The notes under the pieces were generated by a model. The model was not told where the DNA came from. It made no database searches and saw only the letters and a list, made by a program, of their open reading frames with translations. Source: Marinomonas sargassi (GTDB lineage: Bacteria; Pseudomonadota; Gammaproteobacteria; Pseudomonadales; Marinomonadaceae). Taken from it: 64,000 bases of DNA. This document shows, piece after piece, positions 16,915 through 25,847 of this stretch (positions are counted from its first letter, which is position 1; each line of letters opens with the position of its first letter). Made by a program: the position numbers and the translations under genes. The stretch covers positions 1-64,000 of the forward strand of contig NZ_JAOVZB010000002.1 in assembly GCF_025716875.1 (NCBI RefSeq), read 5' to 3'.

Positions 16915-18423
16915 GCTCTGTATACCATATTCCTTCAATTTGACCGCAATTGTACTATGACTGACGCCAACCGCTTTAGCTAGGCGTCGTGAACTTGGGA
17001 AATCCACATACATTTTCCTCAATAAAGCCGATTCCCAGTGCTTAACCGTCGACTCTAAAGAGTTGTTTATCAAGCTAATTGGGATAGCGGCTTCCATGCT
17101 TGGAAAATCAATATCCTCTGCTTCCAAGTGGCTATGCGTTTTGGTTAATAGTAGCTGCGTACAAATATTCTCAAGTTCGCTAAGATTTCCAGGCCAATCA
17201 TACAAAGACAATTTAAGTTTGGCCTTCTCCGAAACACTGGGAGTAGGAATACCGTGTCGTGTAGAAAGCTCTGAAAGTGTACTTTCTAGTAATCCAGCGA
17301 TATCTTCCTTTCTATCTCTTAATGAAGGAATCGACAAAGACAATTTCGATAAAGAAAAATATAACGCTTTACTAAAACCACACCCTTCTAGAATTTGGGC
17401 GGTATTCAAAGACGTTAAGCCTATTATTCGGGCTTTATTTTGAACAGTATCAAAATTTTCATTAGGCTCATCACTATGAGCAAGTTTATCTAAGAGCCAT
17501 GCTTGTACTGAAGGTCGAAGTTGCTGAATATCTTCAATAACCAGCCAATCGGACGACGAATAAAGTGCATCAATATTCTCAAGAGTAATGTCTTTAGCAT
17601 GATGAGTAACCAGCACGGGGGTATCGCACTGTTGCTGCTCCCAATAGTCAAACATCACTTTAGAAAGACGCTTTTTACCTACCCCAAATTCCCCTTGAAT
17701 CAAGACTGGGAAGTCTAATGAGCAGAAGGCTTCGGCATCAGACAAGACACGTTGCATAGCAGCACTTTTCACTTCATTCTCGCTAAAAACATTCTTGAGG
17801 CTAGTTGCTAAAGCATTGCGAGAAGCTAATGGGTGATGATCTATTTCTCGATCAAATCGGCCCGCTTCTGTTTTCACATAGACAGCAGAGGCTACTGGCT
17901 TTTTAACTCCCTCCTCATCAGCGGCTAAAATTGGATTAATTTCAAGCAATAGCTTTTGATTAGCAATGCGGACGTATTTTTTTACGCTTTTCTGAGGCCT
18001 ACTCCACATGCCTTTTGAGGTATTCAGGCTTTTAACCAACTGTGAAAAAGGCACATGTAGAAAATCAGCCCCAGTTACCTTAAAAGCCGCTTCAGCCTTT
18101 CTGGTCATCATGGTGATATTGCCTTTTAAGTCCACCAGAATTGCCCCATCTGGCAGCGCTTCTAGCAAACTATACAAAGAGCTGTGCTCTTGCTCAAAAG
18201 GTGTGAACATTACTGTTCTAACATCTTTCACGCTCTCTAATCGACGTATATCGGCCAGCAGCTTTTGTAAGGTTGGAAAAGGAATATCGCTGAACCCGCA
18301 ATAAATACAGCGTCGATTACTATCAATTTCTATGAGTCGTATATCAATATGAGAAGAAACTAAGAGGCTGAGAATTTCACTCACCATGCCTATTCTATCT
18401 TCACACTGTATTTCTAATCTCAT
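16900..18423 (-). CDS. tyrR: TyrR-family transcriptional regulator of aromatic amino acid genes
   Basis: A 507-residue regulator with the TyrR layout. An ACT domain is at 1-70 (MRLEIQCEDRIGMVSEILSL), a PAS domain at about 80-190 after EHSSLYSLLEALPDGAI, a central AAA+ domain at about 210-440, and a C-terminal helix-turn-helix (SRRLAKAVGVSHSTIAVKL). Walker A is GEFGVGKK (244-251). The Walker B region reads DWLVIEDIQQ, with ED in place of DE, and no GAFTGA loop is visible, so sigma-54 activation is unlikely. E. coli TyrR likewise acts on sigma-70 promoters. Target genes are not evident nearby. Confidence 0.85.
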   Translation of the reverse strand: MRLEIQCEDRIGMVSEILSLLVSSHIDIRLIEIDSNRRCIYCGFSDIPFPTLQKLLADIRRLESVKDVRTVMFTPFEQEHSSLYSLLEALPDGAILVDLKGNITMMTRKAEAAFKVTGADFLHVPFSQLVKSLNTSKGMWSRPQKSVKKYVRIANQKLLLEINPILAADEEGVKKPVASAVYVKTEAGRFDREIDHHPLASRNALATSLKNVFSENEVKSAAMQRVLSDAEAFCSLDFPVLIQGEFGVGKKRLSKVMFDYWEQQQCDTPVLVTHHAKDITLENIDALYSSSDWLVIEDIQQLRPSVQAWLLDKLAHSDEPNENFDTVQNKARIIGLTSLNTAQILEGCGFSKALYFSLSKLSLSIPSLRDRKEDIAGLLESTLSELSTRHGIPTPSVSEKAKLKLSLYDWPGNLSELENICTQLLLTKTHSHLEAEDIDFPSMEAAIPISLINNSLESTVKHWESALLRKMYVDFPSSRRLAKAVGVSHSTIAVKLKEYGIQSKKPD

Positions 18424-18462
18424 CTTGATTCCTAAATAAGCTAAAACGACTTAAGCCAAAAT

Positions 18463-19662
18463 TTACTTGGCGCCATTCAATAATAAAACATCTTTATGGG
18501 GCGCAAAGGTTTCATACAAGGGCAAAACAGCGGCACCTAATACACTGGCGGCATGGGCTGTTTGCGCAATATGAATGGGAGGTACAGGCAATAAACTATG
18601 GGACTTTTGAGTGACTTCAATATGATGAATAAGAGACGTCATTACGACTGAGGGTAAACGCCCTCCTATCAGAATAGCTTCAGCATCATACAAGGCAATC
18701 ACTGAGGCCAAAGCTGGCTGTACTTCTTGCGCAACTTCGCCAGCCCATTGATCAATCAACTGCTGATTCTTTTCTTCCTGCCATGCTTGCTCATTGATAG
18801 GAAAAGCTTGCTGATTAACAATAAAATATCGTCTTAAAGAAGATAAAGATAAGGCTTCAAGCACCCACTTTCCATGTTTTCCTGTGGCAGAAGGAATAAG
18901 GCCAAAACTTCCTGCTTTTCCTGTCGCCCCAAAATAACATTCACCATTCGCCACAAAGCTACCGCCACACGCCGTACTCACAAACAGATAAAAGAAGTGT
19001 TTTGGTGCTGCTGTTCCAGCTAAGAGCAATTCATAATTCACCGCGGCTACAGAGTCTAGCTCGCTATAGCAACGCAACCCAGTGAACTCAGCCAACCACT
19101 CTTCAAATGCATTCGAAGTCCAATATTCGAGAGCGAGCTGTAAACTCGAGAGGTCACTTCTCTGATTTATGTCAGTCACTAAGCTCTCTAGCCAGCCATG
19201 CATATAATCTGGTCGGGCTAGCCCTATACCTTCCACCTTACACCAATCTGAGCCAAGAGTTTGTTGAACTTCTGCTATTAAATCCTGTGCTACTTGCTTA
19301 GCAACGATTTCCGTGGGAAAAGATACTTCACGCTCAAGTTGTAAAACACAAGCACCGCTAAAGTCGATTAAAGCAGCGCTAATATGATCTCTATCTAGAT
19401 TAATACCTAGTCCATATGCTCCTTGCTCATTAATCTTCAGTTTAATAGAAGGCTGCCCACGTCGCCCCGAGACCTTACCTGCTAAACTAAGTAACTGCCG
19501 TTCCAATAAAGATGAAGTAATAACAGATATGGTTTGCGCGCTCAGCCCTGTCTGCTTGGCTAAATTAGCCCTAGAGATATCGGGAAACTGACGAACTAAA
19601 TGAAGAATCACCCGCTCATTGTAAATACGACTTTGTTCAGCGGTACTTCCAAAGGATTTCAT
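18463..19662 (-). CDS. ROK-family transcriptional repressor
   Basis: About 399 residues. An N-terminal winged helix (SRANLAKQTGLSAQTISVIT) is followed by an actin-like ROK domain with YGLGINLDRDHISAALIDF and the glycine-rich VSTACGGSFVANGECYFG. ROK regulators respond to sugars or sugar phosphates. The usual zinc motif CxCGxxGC is missing; the equivalent stretch is ATGKHGKWVLEAL. The ATG at 19662 is preferred because AGGG precedes it; an ATG nine codons upstream (19689) is possible. Paired palindromes lie between it and the divergent LysR gene. Confidence 0.75.
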   Translation of the reverse strand: MKSFGSTAEQSRIYNERVILHLVRQFPDISRANLAKQTGLSAQTISVITSSLLERQLLSLAGKVSGRRGQPSIKLKINEQGAYGLGINLDRDHISAALIDFSGACVLQLEREVSFPTEIVAKQVAQDLIAEVQQTLGSDWCKVEGIGLARPDYMHGWLESLVTDINQRSDLSSLQLALEYWTSNAFEEWLAEFTGLRCYSELDSVAAVNYELLLAGTAAPKHFFYLFVSTACGGSFVANGECYFGATGKAGSFGLIPSATGKHGKWVLEALSLSSLRRYFIVNQQAFPINEQAWQEEKNQQLIDQWAGEVAQEVQPALASVIALYDAEAILIGGRLPSVVMTSLIHHIEVTQKSHSLLPVPPIHIAQTAHAASVLGAAVLPLYETFAPHKDVLLLNGAK

Positions 19663-19730
19663 CCTATTTTTGCCCTCGTTGAAAACCATTTACTAAAATA
19701 CAAATTAATAAAGCTAATTGATTTAATCAC

Positions 19731-19820
19731 ATACAGTATTCAAACTCGATAGGCTTAATTAGCATTCGCATAGCTCGAAGCTTATCATTCAATTTTTTAG
19801 CAAAATACTGTATTATACAG
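19731..19820. promoter_or_regulatory. Paired AATACWGTATT palindromes between ROK and LysR genes
   Basis: ATACAGTATT (19731-19740) and AATACTGTATT (19804-19814) are two copies of one palindrome. Their centres are about 73 bases apart, close to seven helical turns. The second overlaps a TATTAT -10-like sequence before the LysR gene and a further palindrome CTGTATTATACAG (19808-19820). The spacing fits looping by a dimeric or tetrameric regulator. The CTG-N7-CAG spacing does not fit LexA. Confidence 0.45.
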
Positions 19821-19852
19821 CCCCTAGTTTATAGGTCGGAGCCTCCCCCTCA

Positions 19853-20806
19853 ATGCAATTAGACAAAATTGATCTTAACTTACTTCGTTATTTAGACGCC
19901 TTGTTAAGAGAGCAAAATGTCACTCACGCTGCTAACCAGCTGGGTATTACCCAACCCGCAATGAGTAATGGATTACGACGTCTGCGTGATTTATTCCACG
20001 ACCCTCTTCTTGTTAGAACCAGTGAAGGCATGATGCCTACCGCACTTTCAATACAGCTGCAGCCGAGAGTGCGAAACATTCTCCAGTCTATTGATGAAGT
20101 TTTACACCTAGGTCAAAGTTTTGAAGCAGCGTCAAGCTCCCGTGTTTTTCGAATCATGGCCAGCGACTACGCTGAAGCAACACTCATTCCACCGCTTATG
20201 GAAAAGCTCCAGAATGAAGCACCAAGCGTTATTTTAGACGTGATGAATCCCAGTGATGTGAGCTTCCATGATGTAGAAAAAGGCAAGGTAGATTTGGTCA
20301 TCAACCGCTTTGATACCCTGCCACAATCTTTTCATCAAAAGTCTGTTTGGGTTGACCATTTCTCTTGTCTAGTACCAGCGGATTCTGACCTTGCAGAACA
20401 ATTTACCTTAGAAGACTACCTAAACGGTCGACATGTTTGGGTTAGTAAAACAGGCTTTGGCGTGGGTGTAGGAATACAACCAGAGGAAGTTCAGAAATTA
20501 GGCTGGGTAGACAGTGCTCTTGCTGACATGGGCCACAAGCGAAATATTCGCCTCTTTACCAGAAACTATAATGTCGCCATGCGTGCTACCGAGCAACTAG
20601 GTCTTATTGCCACTCTACCATCTCTGGCAACAAGACTGCTAAAAGACAGTAGTAATGTAATTGTGGTACCACCACCATTTGACATTCCACCAGTGGAATT
20701 AAAGATGCTATGGAGTCCTCTATTACAACATGACCCCGGCCATATTTGGCTAAGATCGACCATTGCCGGCTGCGCAAGAACCATTGCCGAAAATAACGAT
20801 CTATAG
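19853..20806 (+). CDS. LysR-family transcriptional regulator
   Basis: A 317-residue regulator. The N-terminal winged helix 'NLLRYLDALLREQNVTHAAN' continues into QLGITQPAMSNGLRRLRDLF. A periplasmic-binding-like effector domain occupies about 90-310, with FRIMASDYAEATLIPPLMEKL in the NodD/LinR-like manner. The effector and targets are unknown. It is divergent from the ROK gene across 190 bases carrying paired palindromes. The downstream neighbour is carbonic anhydrase on the other strand, separated by a terminator. Confidence 0.85.
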   Translation: MQLDKIDLNLLRYLDALLREQNVTHAANQLGITQPAMSNGLRRLRDLFHDPLLVRTSEGMMPTALSIQLQPRVRNILQSIDEVLHLGQSFEAASSSRVFRIMASDYAEATLIPPLMEKLQNEAPSVILDVMNPSDVSFHDVEKGKVDLVINRFDTLPQSFHQKSVWVDHFSCLVPADSDLAEQFTLEDYLNGRHVWVSKTGFGVGVGIQPEEVQKLGWVDSALADMGHKRNIRLFTRNYNVAMRATEQLGLIATLPSLATRLLKDSSNVIVVPPPFDIPPVELKMLWSPLLQHDPGHIWLRSTIAGCARTIAENNDL

Positions 20807-20828
20807 ATACACGAGCAATTTTAGACAT

Positions 20829-20857
20829 AAAAAAACGAGCTACAGGCTCGTTTTTTT
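20829..20857. terminator. Bidirectional terminator between lysR-type gene and carbonic anhydrase
   Basis: The stem AAAAAAACGAGC / GCTCGTTTTTTT with a 5-base loop serves both convergent genes. Confidence 0.9.
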
Positions 20858-20878
20858 ATTCAGAAATTCCACTTCCGC

Positions 20879-21502
20879 TTAGCTACTCATATTAAACTCT
20901 TTAGCACTGGAAACGGAGACGTCTAAATCTTTTATTAGTCCATCATCCAAACGGTAACACCAGCCATGAACATGTAGCTCTTGCTCTTTACGCCATGCAT
21001 TTTGCACTATGCTACTGCGGCATACATTGGACACCTGCTCAACCACATTTAATTCACACATACGGTCAAAACGCTCTACTGAGTCTTCTATACCATCAAT
21101 TTCATGCTCATGGAGACGGTAGACGTCCTTGATATGTCCCAACCAGTTATCGATCAGCCCATGGCTCTCCTCTCCCATAGCCGCTTTAATACCACCGCAG
21201 CCATAATGTCCCACCACCATAATATGCTTCACCTTAAGCACATCCACAGCAAATTGAATAACAGATAAGCAATTCAAATCCGTATGCACAACCACATTAG
21301 CAATATTACGGTGAACAAACACCTCACCGGGTAAAAGGTCAATAATTTGGTTTGCGGGCACTCGACTGTCTGAACAACCGATCCATAAATACTCAGGTTT
21401 TTGCTGTTTAGATAAAGTAGAAAAAAAATCTGGATCTTCTTCTGTTACCTTTGCTGCCCATTCTCTGTTCTTTTCAAAAAGTTCATCTAAGTTCTTAGAC
21501 AC
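20879..21502 (-). CDS. can: Beta-class carbonic anhydrase
   Basis: A 207-residue cytoplasmic zinc enzyme that interconverts CO2 and bicarbonate. Zinc ligands are Cys43, His99 and Cys102 in IGCSDSRVP and VVGHYGCGG; Asp45 and Arg47 form the usual catalytic dyad. The length and FVHRNIANVV match the E. coli Can subgroup. Its first codons overlap the 3' end of rlmA by 8 bases, implying translational coupling. A terminator follows. Confidence 0.95.
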   Translation of the reverse strand: MSKNLDELFEKNREWAAKVTEEDPDFFSTLSKQQKPEYLWIGCSDSRVPANQIIDLLPGEVFVHRNIANVVVHTDLNCLSVIQFAVDVLKVKHIMVVGHYGCGGIKAAMGEESHGLIDNWLGHIKDVYRLHEHEIDGIEDSVERFDRMCELNVVEQVSNVCRSSIVQNAWRKEQELHVHGWCYRLDDGLIKDLDVSVSSAKEFNMSS

Positions 21503-22349
21503 TTTCTACTCCTGTCATTTTACGGTACCAACGGAGCTTTACATCCGCAGTAAGGTCAATAGAGGTAAGTTGCTTAACCGCTTCACGCCCTTCAAAGGAA
21601 GCTTTATGAATATGGGGCGTCATAACTAATAAGTTTTGTATTTCTTGTTGCGAGGCTAAGCTAAATTGATAGGTTTCGACTTGTTCACAAAGTAACTCAA
21701 AGCCCTCAATGCCATCAGCATAGGTTGGCTTATACTCATGAACACTAGGGTATAAGATTCTTCTCAACTCAATAAGGTGTTCTGCGCCTGACTCTACTAA
21801 CAGTAGAAGGCCATTAGCACTTAACACCCTAGCAAATTCTTTAAATACAGGAAAACCAAACAAACACAATACGGCATCAAATCGTTCATTCGGCATAGGT
21901 AAACTGGCATTACTACCGACAATCCAGCTGGCGGTTTTATCTCGTTTACTGGCAGCAGTAACAGCCCACTTTGAAATATCTAAGCCAATCCTTTCATTAA
22001 CAATGCCTTGTATTTGAAAGAGCTCACCTAGTTTATCCAAATAGTAGCCCTCTCCACAGCCTGCATCGAGTATCCGCGGAGAGTCACCCAAGGCATCTTC
22101 TGGATAAGAAGAAAAAATCGCTTCAACAACAGAGTAATAATACCCCTGATTTAGAAAGCTCTGACGGGCATTTACCATTAACTTATTATCGCCAGGGTCT
22201 TTTGAACGCTTATTTTGAACAGGCAAAAGATTTACATAACCTGTTTTTGCGAGATCAAATGTATGGCCGTTCTTACATTTAAGGCTAGCCGCATCTCGAC
22301 TCAGAGGTTCTGAGTCAATCGGACAAGAAAGGTTTTCTAACGTTAGCAC
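21495..22349 (-). CDS. rlmA: 23S rRNA (guanine-N1)-methyltransferase RlmA
   Basis: A 284-residue SAM-dependent methyltransferase that modifies G745 in helix 35 of 23S rRNA. The N-terminal zinc finger has Cys9 in LSCPIDSEPL and the CKNGHTFDLAKTGYVNLL segment. The SAM site is RILDAGCGEGYYLDKL near 110-125. KDPGDNKLMVNARQSFLNQG is a typical RlmA signature. Length is slightly above E. coli RlmA. The gene overlaps can by 8 bases, an unusual partner with no obvious functional link. Confidence 0.9.
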   Translation of the reverse strand: MLTLENLSCPIDSEPLSRDAASLKCKNGHTFDLAKTGYVNLLPVQNKRSKDPGDNKLMVNARQSFLNQGYYYSVVEAIFSSYPEDALGDSPRILDAGCGEGYYLDKLGELFQIQGIVNERIGLDISKWAVTAASKRDKTASWIVGSNASLPMPNERFDAVLCLFGFPVFKEFARVLSANGLLLLVESGAEHLIELRRILYPSVHEYKPTYADGIEGFELLCEQVETYQFSLASQQEIQNLLVMTPHIHKASFEGREAVKQLTSIDLTADVKLRWYRKMTGVESV

Positions 22350-22425
22350 ACAGTATCCAGAGTTTATTCGTTATCATTCAATGGGCAAGAATACCCTAAT
22401 AAACAATAACAAACATCTGTTAGCC

Positions 22426-24504
22426 TTAATCTAAGGTAAGCATCATGCCAATATTTTGATCATTAAATATATCGGTGTGATTAAAACCATCACTTTTAAT
22501 AAAGGCATCACGCTCAATAAAGGCATTTTGCTTTAAATAAGATACAAAATCATCACTACTTAGGGGTTTAGAAAAATGGTAACCCTGTACATCAAGGCAG
22601 TCGTAACTATTTAGAATGTCTGCTTGAAAAGAGTTCTCAACACCTTCAGCAATAATGTCTAGATGTAAGCTTTTTGCCATCGCAATGGTTGCTTTAACAA
22701 TAGCGTCATTATCACTATCTAAACCTAAATCATTAATAAAGGAGCGATCTATTTTGAGGGCTTGAATGGGGAATTTTTTAAGATAAGCAAGAGAGGAATA
22801 ACCAGTACCAAAATCATCAATAGAAAGGGTTAAACCCAATTCCCGAAAACCATGTAGTTTCTCGATCGACTTTTGGGCATCTGCCATCAACATACTTTCA
22901 GTCAGTTCCAGCTCTAAATACTGGGGGTCAACATCCGTTTCCTCAAGTATATCTCTTACCATATCCACTAAATCGGCTTGCATAAACTGCCGACTAGAAA
23001 GATTGACGGAGACTTTAATCGGAGGATAACCAGCCTCTCGCCACTCTTTAAGCTGTAGACAAGCCTTACGTATCACCCATCTGCCAAGAGGTAAGATCAA
23101 ACCGCTTTCTTCTGCCAGAGGTATAAACTGATCAGGGCTGACCATGCCAAAGTCAGGGTGTATCCAGCGGATCAGTGCTTCAGCGCCAACCACGGTTTCT
23201 TCTGGCAAACGGATTTTTGGTTGATAGTGTAAAACGAACTCTTCTTGATCTATCGCCTTCCTCAGGCAACGTCCGAGAGTTAAGTGGACATTGATATTTT
23301 CAGCCATGTGCTCTTCATAAACCACTTTCATGTTATGACCAATTGACTTGGCGTGGTACATGGCAGCATTAGCACTTTTCAATAAGCCATCAACATCTTT
23401 AGCATGTTGCGGATAGCTAGCTATACCAATAGTAGAGGTAATTATCATTTCCATATTAGCAACAGAATAAGTGTCATCCGCATTACTCATAACCTTTTCT
23501 GCAATAAGAGTAAGCTCTTCTGTGCTATTTAAGTTATCCAAAACAACAACAAATTCATCACTTCCCATGTGATACAAGCAAGCATTGGATGGTAAGGTAA
23601 CTTTCATCCTGTCTGCGACTCTCTGAATAAGTTCGTCACCGACTTGATAGCCGAAATTATCATTAATAACTTTAAAGCTATCCAGGTTCAAATATAGAAC
23701 ACCAAAATCTCGCTGGTACTTGTGCGCTGTGGCAAGGGTATTTTCTAATTGCTCGTTCAACAGATTTTTATTGGGTAAATTTGTTAGTTTGTCGTAATTC
23801 GTTAAACGATATAGAGCGCCCTCATGATTTCGTTCTTGCTGAATATCGTGGGTAAGTAAATAAATGTAGTTCGATGACTTATCGAGAGAAGTTTCCGCTT
23901 TATGCCAGCGTACACCTCGGCGGGTCGATAGCCTAATTTCCTGACTAAATCCAGAATATTGTGTCGCACCTTGGATAAAACTATTAGCCGAGCCCGACAT
24001 AGCAAAGAGGTCACGAATATTCCGAATAGAACCAAATATTTCGGAAAAGTGCTCACTTGCGGTGATAAATCTTCCATCTAGCGTAAATATGGCAGCAGAT
24101 AAGCTTTTAAATTGAGTTAATGGATCAAAGACTGAAGAGAAAGTGAATGGATGAGAAGCATCCATCTGGCCAGATTGTATTGGGTGAGCTTGTATAGATA
24201 AAGCTTTACGGTTGTCGTCTAACAAAGTGACTGTGCCAACCATATTATAAAATAAGCCATTCTTAGAAAAGCAAGGCGATTTTAAAGCCACAAGTTCTCC
24301 TTCCACGTAACCGTCTAAGTCACAAGAACAAGAGTCTTTAAATTGCAGATCAATAACTCGCACACCCGTTCCGATATCACTCAAAGAATGGGATAGCAGC
24401 TCTTCCGCAGCGCCATTACACCAAGGGACACTTGCATCTTCCAAGTCAAGAATCCACGAAGCTAATGAACTATTATGATGAGACAACCTAGTTAAACTCG
24501 CCAT
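22426..24504 (-). CDS. PAS-GGDEF-EAL cyclic-di-GMP protein, probably a phosphodiesterase
   Basis: A 692-residue protein. A PAS-like sensor lies at about 120-220, GGDEF at about 230-395 and EAL at about 410-660. The GGDEF signature reads MGSDEF and lacks the upstream RxxD inhibitory site, so cyclase activity is doubtful. The EAL domain keeps its key motifs: AEALIRW, ELTESML, DDFGTGYSSLAYL and IAEGVEN. It probably lowers cyclic di-GMP. The sensor ligand is unknown and no transmembrane helix is evident. Cyclic di-GMP also controls LapA-type adhesins, but no direct link to the adhesin at 1-1442 is shown. Confidence 0.85.
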   Translation of the reverse strand: MASLTRLSHHNSSLASWILDLEDASVPWCNGAAEELLSHSLSDIGTGVRVIDLQFKDSCSCDLDGYVEGELVALKSPCFSKNGLFYNMVGTVTLLDDNRKALSIQAHPIQSGQMDASHPFTFSSVFDPLTQFKSLSAAIFTLDGRFITASEHFSEIFGSIRNIRDLFAMSGSANSFIQGATQYSGFSQEIRLSTRRGVRWHKAETSLDKSSNYIYLLTHDIQQERNHEGALYRLTNYDKLTNLPNKNLLNEQLENTLATAHKYQRDFGVLYLNLDSFKVINDNFGYQVGDELIQRVADRMKVTLPSNACLYHMGSDEFVVVLDNLNSTEELTLIAEKVMSNADDTYSVANMEMIITSTIGIASYPQHAKDVDGLLKSANAAMYHAKSIGHNMKVVYEEHMAENINVHLTLGRCLRKAIDQEEFVLHYQPKIRLPEETVVGAEALIRWIHPDFGMVSPDQFIPLAEESGLILPLGRWVIRKACLQLKEWREAGYPPIKVSVNLSSRQFMQADLVDMVRDILEETDVDPQYLELELTESMLMADAQKSIEKLHGFRELGLTLSIDDFGTGYSSLAYLKKFPIQALKIDRSFINDLGLDSDNDAIVKATIAMAKSLHLDIIAEGVENSFQADILNSYDCLDVQGYHFSKPLSSDDFVSYLKQNAFIERDAFIKSDGFNHTDIFNDQNIGMMLTLD

Positions 24505-24556
24505 TTACATTAAATACTACATACTTCAATTAAGTTAATTAGCTTTAGCCATCTAC

Positions 24557-25411
24557 TCACCATGTATCTGGCACTATAAAGAGAACGGTGTTTATTTGAT
24601 CGTTATCATGCCAAAGCGCAAAGTGGCTAGGACGACAATCTTCGTTAATAATGCGGATAAAACTGTAAACCGACTGTAACGAAATGTAAATAGCAGAATT
24701 CAACTCATTTTCCATGGCCATCCAATGGGGCTTTTCAAGCAATTTCATATACGAAAAATTCCCTGTAATAGACGGGAAGTCAGATGCCCTGACCCAATAT
24801 CCAACATCATAATTCCTACCATTTATTTCAGTTATATTATTTTCGTCTAGCGCATAATATAAACGACCAAAAATTAATAAATGTGGCTGTATCTCTTGCT
24901 CACCTACTAAGTGATGGCGTGTTTTTCGCCCCTCTTCTGTATTCAAAATCTCAAGCTGATGCTCTCTCGCCCTAGTCTCTTTTTTCAATAGGCTGTCATT
25001 TTTATTAGGCCCCACCCAATGATGAGGTGCTAAATCTTTACGCTCCAGATAAAACTTTATGGCGATTTCAAACTGATGCAGCTGTCCATCAGGAGTCTTC
25101 ACAACCATATCCACTTCACCTAGCGTTCGTGTGTCATTGGCTATTTGTATGTGCTCTAGCACAACCTTAAGAGTCGATAGGTGTCGAATCGCATAAGAAA
25201 ACAAAGTTTCAAAATAGCTGCCTAGAAAGTGGGACTTGCAAGAGGAGATGGCGGAGTTTAAAGACTCAGGGGAAGCATCCAACCGCATGAGTCTATCCAT
25301 GATATCAGGATACCAATAGGCATTAAGGTCAAAATCTTGAACTATATAATGACCTTCCACCAGCCAAGCAAGATCCTGAACATAAGGGGAATTGAATTGA
25401 TTTGGATTCAC
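24557..25411 (-). CDS. DUF1853 family protein
   Basis: A 284-residue cytoplasmic protein. It matches DUF1853 through FNSPYVQDLAWLVEGHYI, KSHFLGSYFETLFSYAI and a PHLLIFGRLYY segment. EVDMVVKTPDGQLHQFEIAIKFY resembles the metal site of PD-(D/E)XK nuclease folds, with Glu/Asp before a beta strand and E-x-K after it. Nuclease activity is not established. The ATG at 25411 shares one base with the stop of yqcC, indicating translational coupling. Confidence 0.8.
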   Translation of the reverse strand: MNPNQFNSPYVQDLAWLVEGHYIVQDFDLNAYWYPDIMDRLMRLDASPESLNSAISSCKSHFLGSYFETLFSYAIRHLSTLKVVLEHIQIANDTRTLGEVDMVVKTPDGQLHQFEIAIKFYLERKDLAPHHWVGPNKNDSLLKKETRAREHQLEILNTEEGRKTRHHLVGEQEIQPHLLIFGRLYYALDENNITEINGRNYDVGYWVRASDFPSITGNFSYMKLLEKPHWMAMENELNSAIYISLQSVYSFIRIINEDCRPSHFALWHDNDQINTVLFIVPDTW

Positions 25412-25749
25412 TAAAGCTCACTCAGGTGCAAATCTATTTTTATCAAGCATTCAGCTAGCTTTCTTACTTTATGAGAAGGCTTATCTTTAAACGCATCTTC
25501 GGCCATTGGCGCTATATTACAACGATTTGGCAAAGTCATCCCTTGCTCTATGAGCACTTTAAAGCGCTCTATCATGACAAACCTCAACCATTGCTCAAAC
25601 GACATGGTATCAATACAAAATGGCTCCACACTCTGCATTGCATCAATACTAGGCTGCTCACAATGCCAAATCTCACATTCTTGCATAGCAAGCTGTAGAT
25701 CCATTAACAAATCCGCCAAAGTATGATGGGGAGTGAAGACTTTATTCAA
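25411..25749 (-). CDS. yqcC: YqcC family protein (DUF446)
   Basis: A 112-residue soluble helical protein of the YqcC family, with FCIDTMSFEQWLRFVMIERF and a MTLPNRCNIAPMAEDAF segment matching the family core. In many gammaproteobacteria it sits near the tRNA pseudouridine synthase truC; here its partner is the DUF1853 gene, overlapping by one base. The biochemical role is unknown. Confidence 0.85.
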   Translation of the reverse strand: MNKVFTPHHTLADLLMDLQLAMQECEIWHCEQPSIDAMQSVEPFCIDTMSFEQWLRFVMIERFKVLIEQGMTLPNRCNIAPMAEDAFKDKPSHKVRKLAECLIKIDLHLSEL

Positions 25750-25847
25750 CCTGATTTCTCCTGTAAAAAAAGGTACTATACGGCCAATTTAATTAATCTC
25801 ATACCTATTAAATGATGGGTATAAGCAATTCGAGTCAATACTTTACC

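Noticed and set aside
19808-19820. LexA box in CTGTATTATACAG
   Set aside because: LexA needs CTG-N10-CAG; here the spacing is N7.
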